Positions 34,572 through 42,175 of a stretch of DNA of 64,000 nucleotides are shown piece by piece. A program made the translations under genes and the position numbers. The DNA comes from Litorimonas haliclonae (lineage in GTDB: Bacteria; Pseudomonadota; Alphaproteobacteria; Caulobacterales; Maricaulaceae): positions 310,001 through 374,000 of the forward strand of contig NZ_CBCSCO010000003.1 in the NCBI RefSeq assembly GCF_965138505.1, given 5' to 3'. Each line of letters starts with the position of its first letter. Position 1 is the stretch's first letter. Below the pieces are notes generated by a model. That model saw nothing but the letters and a program-made list of their open reading frames with translations, was not told where the DNA came from and made no database searches.

Positions 34572-35082
34572 AACACATGGATAACCATGATGACCGGTCC
34601 TATATGGCTAAAAATAGTTTGGGCTTTTCGCCTCTCTGACTATTCTCATTGACCCTATATTTAGACAAACAGCTTTAAGTCGGGGTTAGAGATTACCGTG
34701 AATACCTTGTCAAAATTCTAGGTGAGGATTTGGTTAACCCCCTCACCCTCACCTTGCGATTCACTGCACCCTTACAGAAACAAATAGAATACGCTTCTTA
34801 CATTTCAGTCACTCAGCCTTCACATAGCGAAAACGCTGGGAGTACCGGCTAACGTAATATCAGCCAGCCCCATGTAGATGAGAACGATTTTAATAGGGGC
34901 CCAAAAACCAAAGCGCGGATTTATCTATTAAGATTAAAGGTAAGGGCTTAAAAGCGTAGAATTTTTAAAACCGATAAACGCGGATCGATTTTCTTTTACC
35001 TTTTCGCACCTTTCCTTTGACAAATGGGTTGAACGGCGTTTCAAAATTGACTAAGCGCTGCGCACGCTCAATTTACACCCGT
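34572..35082 (+). other. 511-base region without a gene, before tRNA-Ser
   Basis: No convincing frame. It must contain the rlpA promoter on the minus strand. One symmetrical element stands out: GGTGAGG (34721-34727) pairs with CCTCACC (34741-34747) around GGTTAACC, with a second CTCACCT copy just after that could pair instead. No other repeat or RNA was seen before the tRNA. Confidence 0.6.
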
Positions 35083-35172
35083 GGGCGGGTGGCAGAGTGG
35101 TTGAATGCACCGGTCTTGAAAACCGGCATAGGTGCAAGCCTATCGGGGGTTCGAATCCCTCCCCGCCCGCCA
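35083..35172 (+). tRNA. tRNA-Ser (anticodon UGA), CCA encoded
   Basis: Acceptor GGGCGGG (35083-35089) pairs with CCCGCCC (35162-35168), followed by G and the encoded CCA ending at 35172. The anticodon stem is CCGGT/ACCGG with loop CTTGAAA, anticodon TGA at 35117-35119, reading UCA. The extra-long variable arm (ATAGG...CCTAT) is typical of serine tRNAs. The T arm has TTCGAAT. It lies 89 bases before the histidine operon. Confidence 0.97.
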
Positions 35173-35261
35173 CTTCTCCCTAAAAATCACCTCTGATCTG
35201 ATATTTCGGGCTTGCGTCGCTTTTGTAAGTCTGTATTAACACGATAACACAGTGAGGCAGC

Positions 35262-35549
35262 ATGCAGACTCTTGAAAAAACATTAGCAGAATTAGATTCG
35301 GAGAAATCCGTGGCCGCGTTCCTGACAGATCTTTGTACTCCTGCAGAGCGTCGGGCTTTGACAGAGCGCTGGGCCGTCGCGCAGCTCTTAGATCGAGATG
35401 AGCTGTCATATCGCGAAATCCACGCCAAGTCGGGTGTGAGTACAACGACGATAGGCCGGGTAGCACGCTTCCTCAGAGACGAACCACACGGCGGATACCG
35501 CTTCGCCCTCGAACAAGTGACAAATAATAAGTTGAAAGAAAAGACATGA
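35262..35549 (+). CDS. yerC: YerC/YecD family TrpR-like regulator
   Basis: Small TrpR-superfamily DNA-binding protein of 95 residues: FLTDLCTPAERRALTERWAVAQLL, then the helix-turn-helix LSYREIHAKSGVSTTTIGRVARFL (about residues 48-71). It overlaps hisG by ATGA, so it is the first gene of the histidine operon. Proteins of this group have been proposed as histidine regulators in other lineages, and its position here fits a local regulator of hisGDCBHAFI. The effector is unknown. Confidence 0.88.
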   Translation: MQTLEKTLAELDSEKSVAAFLTDLCTPAERRALTERWAVAQLLDRDELSYREIHAKSGVSTTTIGRVARFLRDEPHGGYRFALEQVTNNKLKEKT

Positions 35550-36430
35550 CCGACCGTCTAAGGATTGCCCTTCAGAAAAAAGGGCGCTTAGCTGACGACA
35601 GCTTTGAACTACTGAAAAAATGCGGCTTGCGTTTTGCTATCCGGGGCGGCGGATTGCTTGCACGCGTTAAGAACATGCCAATTGATCTCTTACTTGTCCG
35701 AGATGATGACATTCCTAGTTTTGTGGCCAATGATGCCGCCGATATCGGAATTGTAGGCGAGAATGTTTTAGTTGAGGAACAACTTGTCAGCCGTGAAGGA
35801 TTGGACGCTGAAATCACGATGCGCCTCGGCTTCTCTCGCTGCAAACTGTCTCTCGCCGCGCCCAATGACGGGGATATTAATAACACGGAACAGTTAAACG
35901 GAACTCGTATCGCCACGACCTATCCCGGTGTGCTCGGGAATTTCCTCAAAGAACGTGGCATTTCTGCTAAATCGGTCGAAATGAAAGGCGCGGTCGAATT
36001 GGCCCCATCTATTGGAATTGCAGAGAGCATTTGTGACTTAGTGTCCTCGGGCGCCACGCTCGAAGCCAATGGCCTCAGCGCGTTCGAAACGATATTGGAG
36101 AGCGAAGCTGTCTTGATCCAATCCGGTCGTAAACTGTCGGCGGATAAACAGGCGCTTCTGAACAAATTAATGAGCCGCATAGACGGCGTCATCAAATCGT
36201 CCGAGACGAAATATATTATGCTCAACGCGCCCAAGGACAAGGTCGCTGCGATTACGGAACTGCTTCCGGGATCCGACTCGCCTACTATTATTCCTCTCGC
36301 AGGAAAAGATAAGCTTGTGGCGCTTCAAGCTGTCTGTACGGAAAACATTTTCTGGGAAACACTTGAAGATCTGAAAGCCCTTGGCGCACGAGCGATCCTT
36401 GTTCTGCCCATTGAAAAGATGATGAGCTAA
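35546..36430 (+). CDS. hisG: HisG, ATP phosphoribosyltransferase (long form)
   Basis: First enzyme of histidine synthesis (ATP plus PRPP), 294 residues. Its length is that of the HisG-L form, which carries its own C-terminal ACT-like regulatory domain (from about residue 220) and is inhibited by histidine, so no HisZ partner is needed. Conserved are RIALQKKGRLADDS, DIGIVGENVL, TTYPGVLGNF and SIGIAESICDLVSSGATLEANGL, the PRPP-binding part. Most alphaproteobacteria that I know use the short form with HisZ. It overlaps yerC by four bases. Confidence 0.95.
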   Translation: MTDRLRIALQKKGRLADDSFELLKKCGLRFAIRGGGLLARVKNMPIDLLLVRDDDIPSFVANDAADIGIVGENVLVEEQLVSREGLDAEITMRLGFSRCKLSLAAPNDGDINNTEQLNGTRIATTYPGVLGNFLKERGISAKSVEMKGAVELAPSIGIAESICDLVSSGATLEANGLSAFETILESEAVLIQSGRKLSADKQALLNKLMSRIDGVIKSSETKYIMLNAPKDKVAAITELLPGSDSPTIIPLAGKDKLVALQAVCTENIFWETLEDLKALGARAILVLPIEKMMS

Positions 36431-36432
36431 TC

Positions 36433-37734
36433 ATGGAGCGCTTCTACTGGTCAGGTTTATCGGAAGAGATGCGTGAAAGCGCCCTCTCCCGCCCCGCAGC
36501 TATTGGGGATGACAAATTGGTCGCGTCCGTACGAGAGATAATGGCAGGCGTGAAATCCGGCGGTGATAAAGCGGTTAGTAATTACACGGCTAAATTTGAC
36601 GGCGTGAAATCCGAAACTCACCTCATTCCGGCAGAAGAACTGGAGGCGGCTTGGGAGGCCCTGCCCGATGCCGATAAGACAGCCATTGAGACAGCTAAAA
36701 GCAATATTGAGCAGTTTCACCTTGCGCAAAGACCACAGGACATTTCCGTGAAGACGATGAAGGGTGTCTATTGCCGGAGGGAATCACGCGCCATTGGCAC
36801 GGCTGGTCTCTATGTGCCAGGCGGAACTGCTCCCCTCGTCTCGACACTCTTAATGCTGGCTATCCCCGCTAAAGTCGCCGGCGTCCGCAACCGCATTGTC
36901 GTGACGCCGCCCGCTAAGGATGGGCATATCAACCAAGCCATTTTGGCGGCCGCCCATCGATGTGAAGTAACCGCCGTCTATGCCTGCGGAGGCGCGCAGG
37001 CTATTGCCGCACTCGCCTATGGCACGGAAACCATCCCCAAATGCGACAAGATATTTGGGCCCGGCAATGCTTGGGTCGCAACGGCGAAGTCCTTAGCAGC
37101 GCAGGAGCCGGGCGGGCCGGGTATTGATCTTCCGGCCGGACCATCAGAAGCCATGGTATTAGCAGGCCGGAAATCCAATGCGGTATTCGTGGCGTCTGAT
37201 TTGCTCAGCCAGGCGGAGCATGACACTCTCGCACAAGTTGTTTGCGTCACGACTTCTCCGGACAAGGCACAAGAAATTGAAGACGCGGTGCAGGAACAGC
37301 TTCAGACTCTACCGCGCAAGGAGATCGCAGAACAAGCTCTTGAGTATGCGCGCATTATTATTGCCGATAGCCGCGCCGACGTAGTCGATATTGTGAATCG
37401 CTATGCCCCTGAGCATTTGATAATTCAGATGAAAGATCCAGAAATGCTCGTGCCGAAAATCCGGAATGTCGGGTCCATTTTTCTCGGGCCTTGGACGCCG
37501 GAGGCGGTCGGCGATTATGCAAGCGGGACAAACCATACCCTACCTACTTACGGCGCGGCGCGGGCTTATTCCGGTGTCACGCTGGAAAGTTTCATCAAGT
37601 ACATCAGCGTACAGCGCCTGACCAAAAAGGGTTTGAAAAACCTCGGCCCTACAGTGGAGAGACTCGCGACAATGGAAGAGCTGGAAGCCCATAGACGGGC
37701 CGTCTCGCTCCGATTGGAGACGCTCAATGACTAA
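36433..37734 (+). CDS. hisD: HisD, histidinol dehydrogenase
   Basis: Zinc-dependent NAD enzyme that oxidises histidinol to histidine, 433 residues. It shows GLYVPGGTAPLVSTLLMLA, YACGGAQAIAALAYGTETIP, KIFGPGNAWVATAKS, DLPAGPSEAMV and the C-terminal GDYASGTNHTLPTYGAA and SGVTLESFIKY. It starts two bases after the hisG stop and overlaps the next gene by eight bases. Confidence 0.96.
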   Translation: MERFYWSGLSEEMRESALSRPAAIGDDKLVASVREIMAGVKSGGDKAVSNYTAKFDGVKSETHLIPAEELEAAWEALPDADKTAIETAKSNIEQFHLAQRPQDISVKTMKGVYCRRESRAIGTAGLYVPGGTAPLVSTLLMLAIPAKVAGVRNRIVVTPPAKDGHINQAILAAAHRCEVTAVYACGGAQAIAALAYGTETIPKCDKIFGPGNAWVATAKSLAAQEPGGPGIDLPAGPSEAMVLAGRKSNAVFVASDLLSQAEHDTLAQVVCVTTSPDKAQEIEDAVQEQLQTLPRKEIAEQALEYARIIIADSRADVVDIVNRYAPEHLIIQMKDPEMLVPKIRNVGSIFLGPWTPEAVGDYASGTNHTLPTYGAARAYSGVTLESFIKYISVQRLTKKGLKNLGPTVERLATMEELEAHRRAVSLRLETLND

Positions 37735-39376
37735 AACTGACTGGCCATATTCAATTGCCCGCAAAGCGGTGCTGGCGTTTGACAGCTATTCCGCCCGCGG
37801 CGGCAGTACGGACGCATTGCATCTAGATGCCAACGAGAACCCATATGCGCCTCCGCCGGTGACAGGTGTCGCGAATTATAACCGTTACCCTGAGCAGCAA
37901 CCCCCTGCTCTACGGCAGCGTTTGGCGGATATTTATGGCACCAAGCCGGAGCGCATTCTAGTCGGGCGCGGCGCGGATGAAGGCATTGAAATCCTCCTTC
38001 GAACTTTTTGCGAGGACGGTCAGGACAGTATTTTGATTTGCCCGCCGACTTTTGGCTATTACAAGACCGTAGCGGATATTCAGGGCGCCAAAACTATCGA
38101 AGTACCGCTATCGGAAACCTATGAGTGGGATGTAGACGGCATTCATAAAGCCGCATCGGAGACGAAAAAGCTCAAGGCTATTTTCATTTGCTCGCCAAAC
38201 AACCCGACTGGCAATGAAATCACCCGTAATTCTGTATTGGAATTGGCGAGAGCGTTTCCCGACACGTTTATCGTGGTTGACGAAGCTTATATTGAATTCT
38301 CTGAAAGTAAGAGCTTTATTGACGATATAACGGACTATCCCAACCTTGTGGTTCTGCGGACGCTGTCCAAAGCTTACGCTCTTGCCGGAGTGCGCGGCGG
38401 GTGCGCCATTGCAGATGAGCGGGTGATTGAGCTTATGCTTAAAGTCTTGCCGCCTTATCCTATCGCCAGACCTGTCGAAAAAGCGATTTTGAGCGCCCTC
38501 GCCCCAGCCGCGATGGGCGTTCATGCCGAACGTTTGACAGAAACCCTGGAAGAACGCGAGCGTATGGCGAAAGAGCTTAAAAAATCGCCTTTCGTAAAAA
38601 CCGTTTATCCCTCTGCAGCAAACTTTTTGCTCTTAGAAGTGAAAGAGGATGAAGGTTTAATCAGAGAGCTGAGCAAGCGCGCTATTAAAATTCGCGATTA
38701 TCGGTCGACAACAGGCCGGATGAGGATTTCTATTGGGTCTCCTGCTGAAAACACCTTGGCCTTGAAAGCCTTTGGAGTGGTTGCCGATGACAAAGCAGAA
38801 CGTGTTGGAGAAACCTTTCGCACAACCAAAGAGACCGACATCGCCGTGCGCGTCAATTTGGATGACACGTCCAAGGTTGAAATTGAAACCGGGCTAGGTT
38901 TTTTCGATCATATGCTGGAGCAGATCGCCAAACATGGCGGGATGGGACTGCGTCTGACCTGTAAAGGCGATCTGGAAATTGATGCCCACCACACGGTAGA
39001 AGATACTGCCCTCGCCTTTGGCGAAGCGCTGCGTCAGGCCCTTGGGAATAAAGCGGGTATCGGACGATACGGCTTCGTGATGCCGATGGACGAAACCCAA
39101 GCCAAGGTCGCGATTGACCTCTCTGGCCGTCCGGCGGCCGTTTTCAAAGGCACTTTTCCAACTGACCATATTGGAGAGTTTCCTGTCGAGATGTGTCCGC
39201 ACTTTTTTGAAAGCCTGGCGCAAAGCCTCGGCGCGGCGATCCACATTGATGTTCAGGGCGATAACTCACATCACATTGTTGAGGCCTGCTTTAAGGGGGT
39301 GGGGCGCGCGCTCCGTCCAGCTTTTGCCAAAACAGGAACGACTGAAATGCCGTCTACGAAAGGTATGTTAGCGTGA
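37727..39376 (+). CDS. hisC-hisB: HisC-HisB fusion: histidinol-phosphate aminotransferase plus imidazoleglycerol-phosphate dehydratase
   Basis: One frame of 549 residues carries two complete enzymes. Residues 1-352 are HisC (fold-type I aminotransferase): LDANENPY at 34-41, SPNNPTG at 156-162, DEAY at 185-188 and the PLP lysine Lys215 in LSKAYALAGVRGG, ending RMRISIGSPAEN. Residues about 357-549 are HisB dehydratase: FFDHML 392-397, DAHHTVED 419-426, DNSHHIVEA 512-520 and the C-terminal STKG. There is no long linker and no stop or start between them. HisB acts two steps upstream and HisC one step upstream of histidinol phosphate, so they are consecutive. E. coli HisB is fused to a phosphatase instead; this fusion is different and no phosphatase is present. 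Confidence 0.94.
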   Translation: MTKTDWPYSIARKAVLAFDSYSARGGSTDALHLDANENPYAPPPVTGVANYNRYPEQQPPALRQRLADIYGTKPERILVGRGADEGIEILLRTFCEDGQDSILICPPTFGYYKTVADIQGAKTIEVPLSETYEWDVDGIHKAASETKKLKAIFICSPNNPTGNEITRNSVLELARAFPDTFIVVDEAYIEFSESKSFIDDITDYPNLVVLRTLSKAYALAGVRGGCAIADERVIELMLKVLPPYPIARPVEKAILSALAPAAMGVHAERLTETLEERERMAKELKKSPFVKTVYPSAANFLLLEVKEDEGLIRELSKRAIKIRDYRSTTGRMRISIGSPAENTLALKAFGVVADDKAERVGETFRTTKETDIAVRVNLDDTSKVEIETGLGFFDHMLEQIAKHGGMGLRLTCKGDLEIDAHHTVEDTALAFGEALRQALGNKAGIGRYGFVMPMDETQAKVAIDLSGRPAAVFKGTFPTDHIGEFPVEMCPHFFESLAQSLGAAIHIDVQGDNSHHIVEACFKGVGRALRPAFAKTGTTEMPSTKGMLA

Positions 39377-39972
39377 GCCTGATTATTATCGATACAGGCT
39401 GCGCAAACCTCTCTTCCGTTGCGTTTGCCTTTGGCCGTTTGGGTGTCGAGTCTGAGATTACGGCGGAGGCAAGCCGCATTCAGCAGGCGGAGCGTGTGGT
39501 GCTCCCCGGTGTCGGGAGCGCGCCTTATGCCATGCAAAAAATCCGGGATAGACAGCTCGTGCCTGTGGTAAGAAGCTTGAAACAGCCTTTATTAGGGATC
39601 TGCTTGGGGATGCAGCTTCTCTTTGAAACACTGGAAGAAGGCGATCAACGGGTTGAAGGTTTCGGCGTGGTCAAAGGTCATGTTGGGGCTTTGGACACTC
39701 ATAGCAATCCAAGCCCGCATATGGGATGGAATACGCTCTCGACCGTAAAGAAAGATTCGCTCTTAAATGGGATTCAAGACGGTGAATACGCTTATTTTGT
39801 CCATTCCTTTGCGGCACCCATCGGCGATCACACCTTGATGAAATGCGACTACGGCACATCTTTCAGCGCGATTATTCGCCAAGACAATTTCAGGGGTTGC
39901 CAGTTTCACCCGGAACGCAGTAGTGCCACAGGCTCACGTATATTGAAGAATTTTTTGGACCTGCCCGCATGA
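39373..39972 (+). CDS. hisH: HisH, imidazole glycerol phosphate synthase glutaminase
   Basis: Glutamine amidotransferase subunit that feeds ammonia to HisF, 199 residues. The class I triad is visible: Cys in LLGICLGMQLLFE, His-Pro-Glu in GCQFHPERSS near the C-terminus, and the start LIIIDTGCANLSSV typical of HisH. It begins with GTG and overlaps the fusion gene and hisA by four bases each. Confidence 0.95.
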   Translation: MSLIIIDTGCANLSSVAFAFGRLGVESEITAEASRIQQAERVVLPGVGSAPYAMQKIRDRQLVPVVRSLKQPLLGICLGMQLLFETLEEGDQRVEGFGVVKGHVGALDTHSNPSPHMGWNTLSTVKKDSLLNGIQDGEYAYFVHSFAAPIGDHTLMKCDYGTSFSAIIRQDNFRGCQFHPERSSATGSRILKNFLDLPA

Positions 39973-40694
39973 TTATCCCGGCTATTGATCTTATAAATGG
40001 ACGTTGCGTTCGCCTGTATAAAGGCGACTTTAATCAACGTACCGATTATGACGAGGATCCAATCGACGTCGCTAAACGCTTTGCCGCAGAGGGCGCAGAG
40101 CGAATGCACATCGTGGATCTAGACGGCGCGAAGCACGGCAAGTCATCCCAGTCTGATTTGATTATGAAAATTGCCTCCGAAAGCGGACTAAAAGTTCAAA
40201 CCGGTGGCGGAATCCGTGACCTTTCGCAGATTCAGCGGCTTCTTGATGGCGGTATAGACCGGGTTGTCGTCGGCTCTCTCTCCGTGACGAATCCGCAAAT
40301 GGTCAAATTCTGGCTGAATGAAGTCACCCCTTCTAAAATTGTTGTCGCACTGGACGTGAATTTGGACGAGAACGGCGTGCCCTTCCCCGCAACACGAGGG
40401 TGGTTGGAAGCAGGAAAAAGGTCGCTTTGGGAGATACTGGATGATTATTCCGGATCTGGCCTGAACACAGTATTGATTACAGATATAGGCCGGGACGGCG
40501 TTTTGGGCGGATCAAACGTTGAACTTTATAAAGAAGTTCAGTCTAGTTATCCGACCTTGAATGTGATTACGTCCGGGGGCGTCGGGTCGATAAAGGATGT
40601 GAAAGCGCTTAAGGCCCTAAAACCCCACGGCATCATAATCGGCAAAGCGCTTTACGAAAATAAGCTCACGGTTGCAGACGCGGTCGCATGTTAG
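39969..40694 (+). CDS. hisA: HisA, ProFAR isomerase
   Basis: Half-barrel-duplicated TIM-barrel isomerase of the fourth histidine step, 241 residues. It has IIPAIDLINGRCVRLYKGDF, MHIVDLDGAKHGK with the catalytic Asp, VQTGGGIRDL and TDIGRDGVLGGSN with the second catalytic Asp. It overlaps hisH by four bases and hisF by seven. Confidence 0.95.
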   Translation: MIIPAIDLINGRCVRLYKGDFNQRTDYDEDPIDVAKRFAAEGAERMHIVDLDGAKHGKSSQSDLIMKIASESGLKVQTGGGIRDLSQIQRLLDGGIDRVVVGSLSVTNPQMVKFWLNEVTPSKIVVALDVNLDENGVPFPATRGWLEAGKRSLWEILDDYSGSGLNTVLITDIGRDGVLGGSNVELYKEVQSSYPTLNVITSGGVGSIKDVKALKALKPHGIIIGKALYENKLTVADAVAC

Positions 40695-41455
40695 CGAGAC
40701 GCATCATACCCTGTCTGGACGTGCGCGAAGGCCGCGTTGTCAAAGGCGTCCAATTTAAAAATCATGAGGACGTCGGCGGCATTCTAGATTTGGCTCTCAG
40801 ATATCGAGATGCCGGAGCAGATGAGCTGGTTTTTTACGACATCACCGCCTCGGTTGATGATCGTTCTGTCAGCCCGGTTTGGGTAAAGAAAGTTTCACAA
40901 GTCCTTGATATTCCTTTCTGTGTTGCAGGGGGCATTAAAACTGTCGAAGCCGCGGGCGCGAGATTGGCTGCTGGCGCCGACAAGATCAGCATCAACTCTC
41001 CGGCTCTAATGAACCCCGGTCTGATTACCGAAATGAGCGATGCTTTTGGGCAGCAATGCATTGTCGTTGGAATTGATAGTTTTGAAGATGAAGGCACTTA
41101 TCGCGTCCGTTCTCATACTGGCGACCCCAACAAACAACGTGAAACGGGACGCGAGACGCTCGCCTGGGTGAAAGAAGCGTGTGAGCGAGGCGCAGGCGAA
41201 ATCGTACTCAATTGCATGAACCAAGACGGAGTCCGAAAGGGCTATGACATCAAGCAGCTCGCTGCTGTGAGAAAAGTATGCTCCGTACCTCTTATTGCAA
41301 GCGGCGGCGCAGGCGAGATTGTGCATTTTAAAGACGTGTTTGAACAGGCCAATGTAGACGGGGCGTTGGCGGCCAGCGTTTTTCATAAGAATGTTATTTC
41401 GATACCCACTTTAAAATCAGACTTATCCAAATCCGGGATAGCGATACGATTATGA
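40688..41455 (+). CDS. hisF: HisF, imidazole glycerol phosphate synthase cyclase
   Basis: Cyclase subunit partnered with HisH, 255 residues, TIM barrel. Key parts are RIIPCLDVREGRVVKGVQF with the catalytic Asp, DELVFYDITASVD, AGGIKTVEAA, KISINSPAL, VVGIDSF and LNCMNQDGVRKGYD with the second Asp. It overlaps hisA and hisIE. Confidence 0.96.
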   Translation: MLARRIIPCLDVREGRVVKGVQFKNHEDVGGILDLALRYRDAGADELVFYDITASVDDRSVSPVWVKKVSQVLDIPFCVAGGIKTVEAAGARLAAGADKISINSPALMNPGLITEMSDAFGQQCIVVGIDSFEDEGTYRVRSHTGDPNKQRETGRETLAWVKEACERGAGEIVLNCMNQDGVRKGYDIKQLAAVRKVCSVPLIASGGAGEIVHFKDVFEQANVDGALAASVFHKNVISIPTLKSDLSKSGIAIRL

Positions 41456-42060
41456 TGAACATTTCAGAACATATTGATTTTGCCAAAGGCGACGGCCTCG
41501 TCCCCGCCATTGTTCAGGATTCGCAAACCCTTCAAGTTCTAATGCTCGGCTATATGTCCAAAGAAAGCGTCGCTAAGACGTATGAGACAAACAAAGTGAC
41601 GTTTTATAGTCGGTCGCGCAAGACACTTTGGACGAAAGGTGAAAGTAGCGGAAATTTCCTGAACCTAATTTCCATGACCGTTGATTGTGACAATGACACA
41701 TTGCTGGTAATGGCAAATCCAGAAGGTCCAACCTGCCATACGGGCACGGTGTCTTGCTTTGGCGATCACGGCGCGAGCGGCGTGGGCTTTTTGGGACATC
41801 TCGATAATATCGTAAAAGGGCGGGTCGGAGCGTCTGAGGACGAGTCTTATACCGCAAAACTCCTCTCGGGGCCCCTGCGCCGCGCGGCGCAAAAAATCGG
41901 CGAAGAAGGCGTGGAAACAGCCCTCGCCGCTGTGGCGGAGGATGAGGAAGCGTTATTGGGCGAAAGTGCGGATTTGCTTTATCATCTGATTGTCTTGCTA
42001 CGGGCAAAGGGGCTGTCGCTAACCGATGCGATTGAGGTGCTGCAAGGGCGGCATAAGTAA
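41452..42060 (+). CDS. hisIE: HisIE, bifunctional PR-AMP cyclohydrolase/PR-ATP pyrophosphatase
   Basis: Catalyses steps two and three of histidine synthesis in one chain of 202 residues. HisI covers about 1-110 (LMLGYMSKESVAKT, VTFYSRSRKTLWTKGESSGN, zinc-site DCDNDTLL and GPTCHTGTVSCF) and HisE about 115-202 (KLLSGPLRRAAQKIGEEGVETALAA). ATG 41452 overlaps hisF; a second ATG follows directly. Last gene of the operon; a REP pair lies after it. Confidence 0.95.
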   Translation: MMNISEHIDFAKGDGLVPAIVQDSQTLQVLMLGYMSKESVAKTYETNKVTFYSRSRKTLWTKGESSGNFLNLISMTVDCDNDTLLVMANPEGPTCHTGTVSCFGDHGASGVGFLGHLDNIVKGRVGASEDESYTAKLLSGPLRRAAQKIGEEGVETALAAVAEDEEALLGESADLLYHLIVLLRAKGLSLTDAIEVLQGRHK

Positions 42061-42072
42061 AGAATAACTTGT

Positions 42073-42091
42073 TCCCCGGCTTGACCGGGGA
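42073..42091 (+). repeat. REP-like palindrome 5
   Basis: TCCCCGG and CCGGGGA flank CTTGA, 12 bases after the hisIE stop. Same family as the copies near 24.1-25.0 kb. It may also end the histidine transcript, although no T run follows. Confidence 0.75.
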
Positions 42092-42140
42092 TCCCCATCG
42101 CATATCCGTAAAGGTAACTACGACGCACCCCGCAAGAAGG

Positions 42141-42159
42141 CCCCCGATCAAGTCGGGGG
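42141..42159 (-). repeat. REP-like palindrome 6
   Basis: CCCCCGA and TCGGGGG flank TCAAG. It faces palindrome 5 about 50 bases away, making a paired unit between the convergent hisIE and cysH genes. Confidence 0.75.
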
Positions 42160-42175
42160 ACACAGTCATCAATAT

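Noticed and set aside
35083..35172. tRNA-Ser as attachment site of an element carrying the his operon
   Set aside because: No copy of the tRNA 3' end was seen after hisIE and no integrase lies inside the interval.
35173..35261. Histidine leader peptide for attenuation
   Set aside because: No run of His codons and no alternative terminator hairpin is present before yerC.
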